The position numbers and the translations under genes were made by a program. A stretch of DNA of 46,868 nucleotides from Bacillus spongiae. GTDB taxonomy: Bacteria > Bacillota > Bacilli > Bacillales > Bacillaceae_K. Below are positions 45,172 through 46,868 of this stretch, in pieces; positions within the stretch are counted from its first letter, which is position 1; each line of letters begins with the position of its first letter. The notes under the pieces are model-generated. The model was not told the origin of the DNA, ran no database searches, and saw only the letters and a program-made list of their open reading frames with translations. The stretch covers positions 1 through 46,868 of the forward strand of contig NZ_JBBAXC010000024.1 of the NCBI RefSeq assembly GCF_037120725.1, in the 5' to 3' direction.

Positions 45172-45333
45172 TTAATACGACCAGTATGTTAGAAGAAAGA
45201 TGAGTGTCCCTGTAATAAGAGAAATACCAAAAATCATGAAAAGAAAGTCTATAAATCCATCCAATAAGGCTTGTCTTTGCTGGGCTCTACGGTAACCTTT
45301 GACAACACTTCGATGATGCTTTAAAGATCTCAT
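45172..45333 (-). CDS. 53-residue basic membrane protein
   Basis: On the minus strand ATG 45333 follows GGGGGAG at normal spacing and encodes MRSLKHHRSVVKGYRRAQQR, then a short acidic turn and one or two hydrophobic segments (FLFMIFGISLITGTLIFLLT), ending WSY and TAA. The basic head followed by a membrane anchor is coherent. I do not recognise a family. A plus-strand hairpin (45127-45151) lies beyond its stop. Confidence 0.6.
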   Translation of the reverse strand: MRSLKHHRSVVKGYRRAQQRQALLDGFIDFLFMIFGISLITGTLIFLLTYWSY

Positions 45334-45880
45334 TCAATCTCCCCCTTTTATGGTTATTATCGGAAATAAAGTCGATATATTTACTTATTTCAAAAAATAA
45401 CTTCACAATCAATAAGTGTTATAGGCTAAGTCAAAGATTCGATAGAAGAGGGAGTTATGGTTGAGGTTTAAAATTCTGATAATTCAAAAAATAATCCCTA
45501 TGTACTATTTTACAACATAATAGTAGTAATAACTATAGAAAATTATTCCAAATACTTTAATTTTTTGTAAATTTTTCTCTAAACAATGAAATTGAGTGGA
45601 CTTAACGCTTTCAAACTTTATAAGAAGTTGCAAAATGTGCGCTAAAAAGTTTCTCAAGATAAATCTCAGCAATGAACATTTGCTACTATTTATGATGAAG
45701 CAGAAGAGTCTATGGTTGGTCATGATTTGCGACCAAACCGACTACTAAGCATAGGGAGCGAGCCTTAGATGCACAAAAATGACCATTCCCAATCTTGATG
45801 AAGCAAGAGGAAATGGCCTTAAGGTAGTAGGTACGACAAAGGAAAGAGTTTGGTAAATACTTCCCTCTTAATGATTCTGG
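45334..45880. other. intergenic region without recognised gene
   Basis: About 550 bases contain only short, stop-rich frames. A plus-strand frame around 45675-45767 reads FATIYDEAEESMVGHDLRPN but has no start and no recognised relative. Confidence 0.4.
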
Positions 45881-46384
45881 TTAAGGTCTGTCTGAAGGTG
45901 CTTTAGGGTGAAAGACCATAGAAGCAATTGGAATAAGAAAAATAGTTAAAAAGATAAGGAGCATCAAGGTCAGTAAGCTAGTAATACTCAATTGTTTTTT
46001 AGGGACGCTATTGTATTTTTGATATAATTCCGTAATCTCATCATTTCTTTCAACAATGGATGAGGAGTGAAACGTATTGTTTTGTTCATCATAATAAAGA
46101 ATATCGTGACGGTTAAATGAGAAGAAGGTATCCTTGACCTCTTTAAAATCAATTGCTAAGACGCGCAGGTTTACAAGTTCTGTTCCGGACCCATTGCGAG
46201 TTATATAGCTAGAGGTATCAATACTATCTTTAATGGAAACAGAGTCTTCTTTATAATGAGAATTAGACGTTTCTAACCACTGGTTAACGGCATCTTCAGA
46301 GGAATCTGTATTGGCAATAATCGATATAGGTATTGTGAAGACAAGTAAACAAATTAACAAGAAACGGATAGCATGTTTCATCAT
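45881..46384 (-). CDS. putative membrane-anchored extracytoplasmic protein
   Basis: The 167-residue protein has an N-terminal signal or anchor (AIRFLLICLLVFTIPISIIA, about residues 5-24), an external domain of about 105 residues (DSSEDAVNQWLETSNSHYKE onward) and a C-terminal membrane helix (about 134-158). GGGGGGAAGAG precedes the start; ATG 46384 or the next ATG at 46381 may be used. I do not recognise the family. Confidence 0.65.
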   Translation of the reverse strand: MMKHAIRFLLICLLVFTIPISIIANTDSSEDAVNQWLETSNSHYKEDSVSIKDSIDTSSYITRNGSGTELVNLRVLAIDFKEVKDTFFSFNRHDILYYDEQNNTFHSSSIVERNDEITELYQKYNSVPKKQLSITSLLTLMLLIFLTIFLIPIASMVFHPKAPSDRP

Positions 46385-46644
46385 CTCTTCCCCCCTAAGA
46401 ATTTAGTTTATGTATATGTGGAGAAAACGAACAATATGGCAGCTTGTGTAAAGATTAAAAAACTATTTTTAGATGCCTGAAAAAATTCGTTTAGAATAGT
46501 GTAAGGTGAAGAACGATACGCGGGTCATTGTTAAAATGGCTACCTTTTCTTGCTGAGTGTCTGCTAAATTCATAGTGAAGCTAGTGGCTCTGAATAATAG
46601 GGAAATGAATATTAACGAAATAAAAAACCACTCAGTATGGGTAG

Positions 46645-46868
46645 TGACCCCTGAAAGTTAGAGTTTTAGTTATACTGCTATTAGGTTGGTTTGAGTTCGG
46701 TATTGTACTGGACTTAAGCCAGCCAATTTTACTTTTATTCTGTCATTATTATAGTAATCAATGTACCCCTTAATTTTTTGTTTCAGTTCTGTATAAGAAA
46801 CTAATGTCTCACCATGATACATTTCTTGTTTCATAATTCCAAAAAAATTCTCCATTGAAGCATTATCA
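46645..46868 (-). mobile_element. end of an IS3-family insertion sequence (partial)
   Basis: TGACCCCTGAAAGTTAGA at 46645-46662 resembles terminal repeats of IS3-family elements that begin TGA and contain AAAGTTAGA. The transposase gene follows inside it on the minus strand and runs out of the window. The other end is not visible. Confidence 0.72.
46670..46868 (-). CDS. IS3-family transposase OrfB, C-terminal end (partial)
   Basis: The visible C-terminus reads DNASMENFFGIMKQEMYHGE and KIKGYIDYYNNDRIKVKLAG, then LSPVQYR. These are the last part of the DDE integrase core, with its catalytic Glu in MENFFG, and the C-terminal signature of IS3/IS150-type OrfB. The 5' part lies beyond the window, so integrity cannot be judged. 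Confidence 0.88.
   Translation of the reverse strand, partial: DNASMENFFGIMKQEMYHGETLVSYTELKQKIKGYIDYYNNDRIKVKLAGLSPVQYRTQTNLIAV

Noticed and set aside
45363-45374. GAAATAAAGTCG, identical to the TnsB-like core behind glmS
   Set aside because: It is a single 12-base match 35 kb away with no hairpin, repeats or transposition remnants around it; chance is likely in AT-rich DNA.

Overview
The window is low-GC Gram-positive (Bacillaceae) chromosome. The 3' end of an rRNA operon, a tRNA cluster, arginase, sigW-rsiW, cdaA-cdaR-glmM and glmS follow one another in the order familiar from Bacillus and its relatives. AGGAGG-type ribosome binding sites, sigma-A and sigma-W promoters, a glmS ribozyme and two T-box leaders agree with this. 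I cannot name the species; arginase directly upstream of sigW suggests a Bacillus relative other than B. subtilis itself.

Region by region. 1-1432: 23S rRNA end, 5S rRNA, nine tRNAs, terminator. 1770-10296: core block with arginase, the envelope-stress sigma factor SigW and its anti-sigma RsiW, the c-di-AMP cyclase CdaA with its regulator CdaR, GlmM, and GlmS behind its self-cleaving ribozyme. GlmM and GlmS supply amino sugars for the cell wall that SigW and c-di-AMP help to monitor. 10202 to about 18700: an accessory, decaying region immediately downstream of glmS, the classical attTn7 site. It holds what looks like a broken TnsA N-terminus, repeated sequences resembling TnsB sites, several gene fragments, a DinB-like protein, a lipoprotein, a MATE exporter and a Sau3AI/MutH-type restriction endonuclease with no methylase beside it. 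18708-22600: a secreted protein with a duplicated domain and an MFS exporter. 22620-33223: a second-type isoleucyl-tRNA synthetase and a short methionyl-tRNA synthetase, each behind its own T-box, with a YebC/YeeI regulator, a DedA protein, a tandem pair of azoreductases and a YczE-like protein between them. A tandem 274-bp GC-rich repeat sits between the Met T-box and its gene. 33457-36288: minus-strand Nudix and GNAT genes. 37355-44690: a membrane protein, a NarL-type two-component system and an ABC-2 exporter, together resembling the linearmycin-resistance lnrJKLMN arrangement of B. subtilis. 44891-46868: a Spo0E-like phosphatase, two small membrane or secreted proteins and the end of an IS3-family element.

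The most unusual parts are the layered Tn7-like remains behind glmS, the orphan GATC-type endonuclease, the two T-box-controlled synthetases of types associated with inhibitor insensitivity, the duplicated azoreductase whose second copy has a decayed promoter/operator, and a histidine kinase whose reading frame is broken at a run of nine T. All functional statements are based on reading the sequence and recalling families; no search was run.
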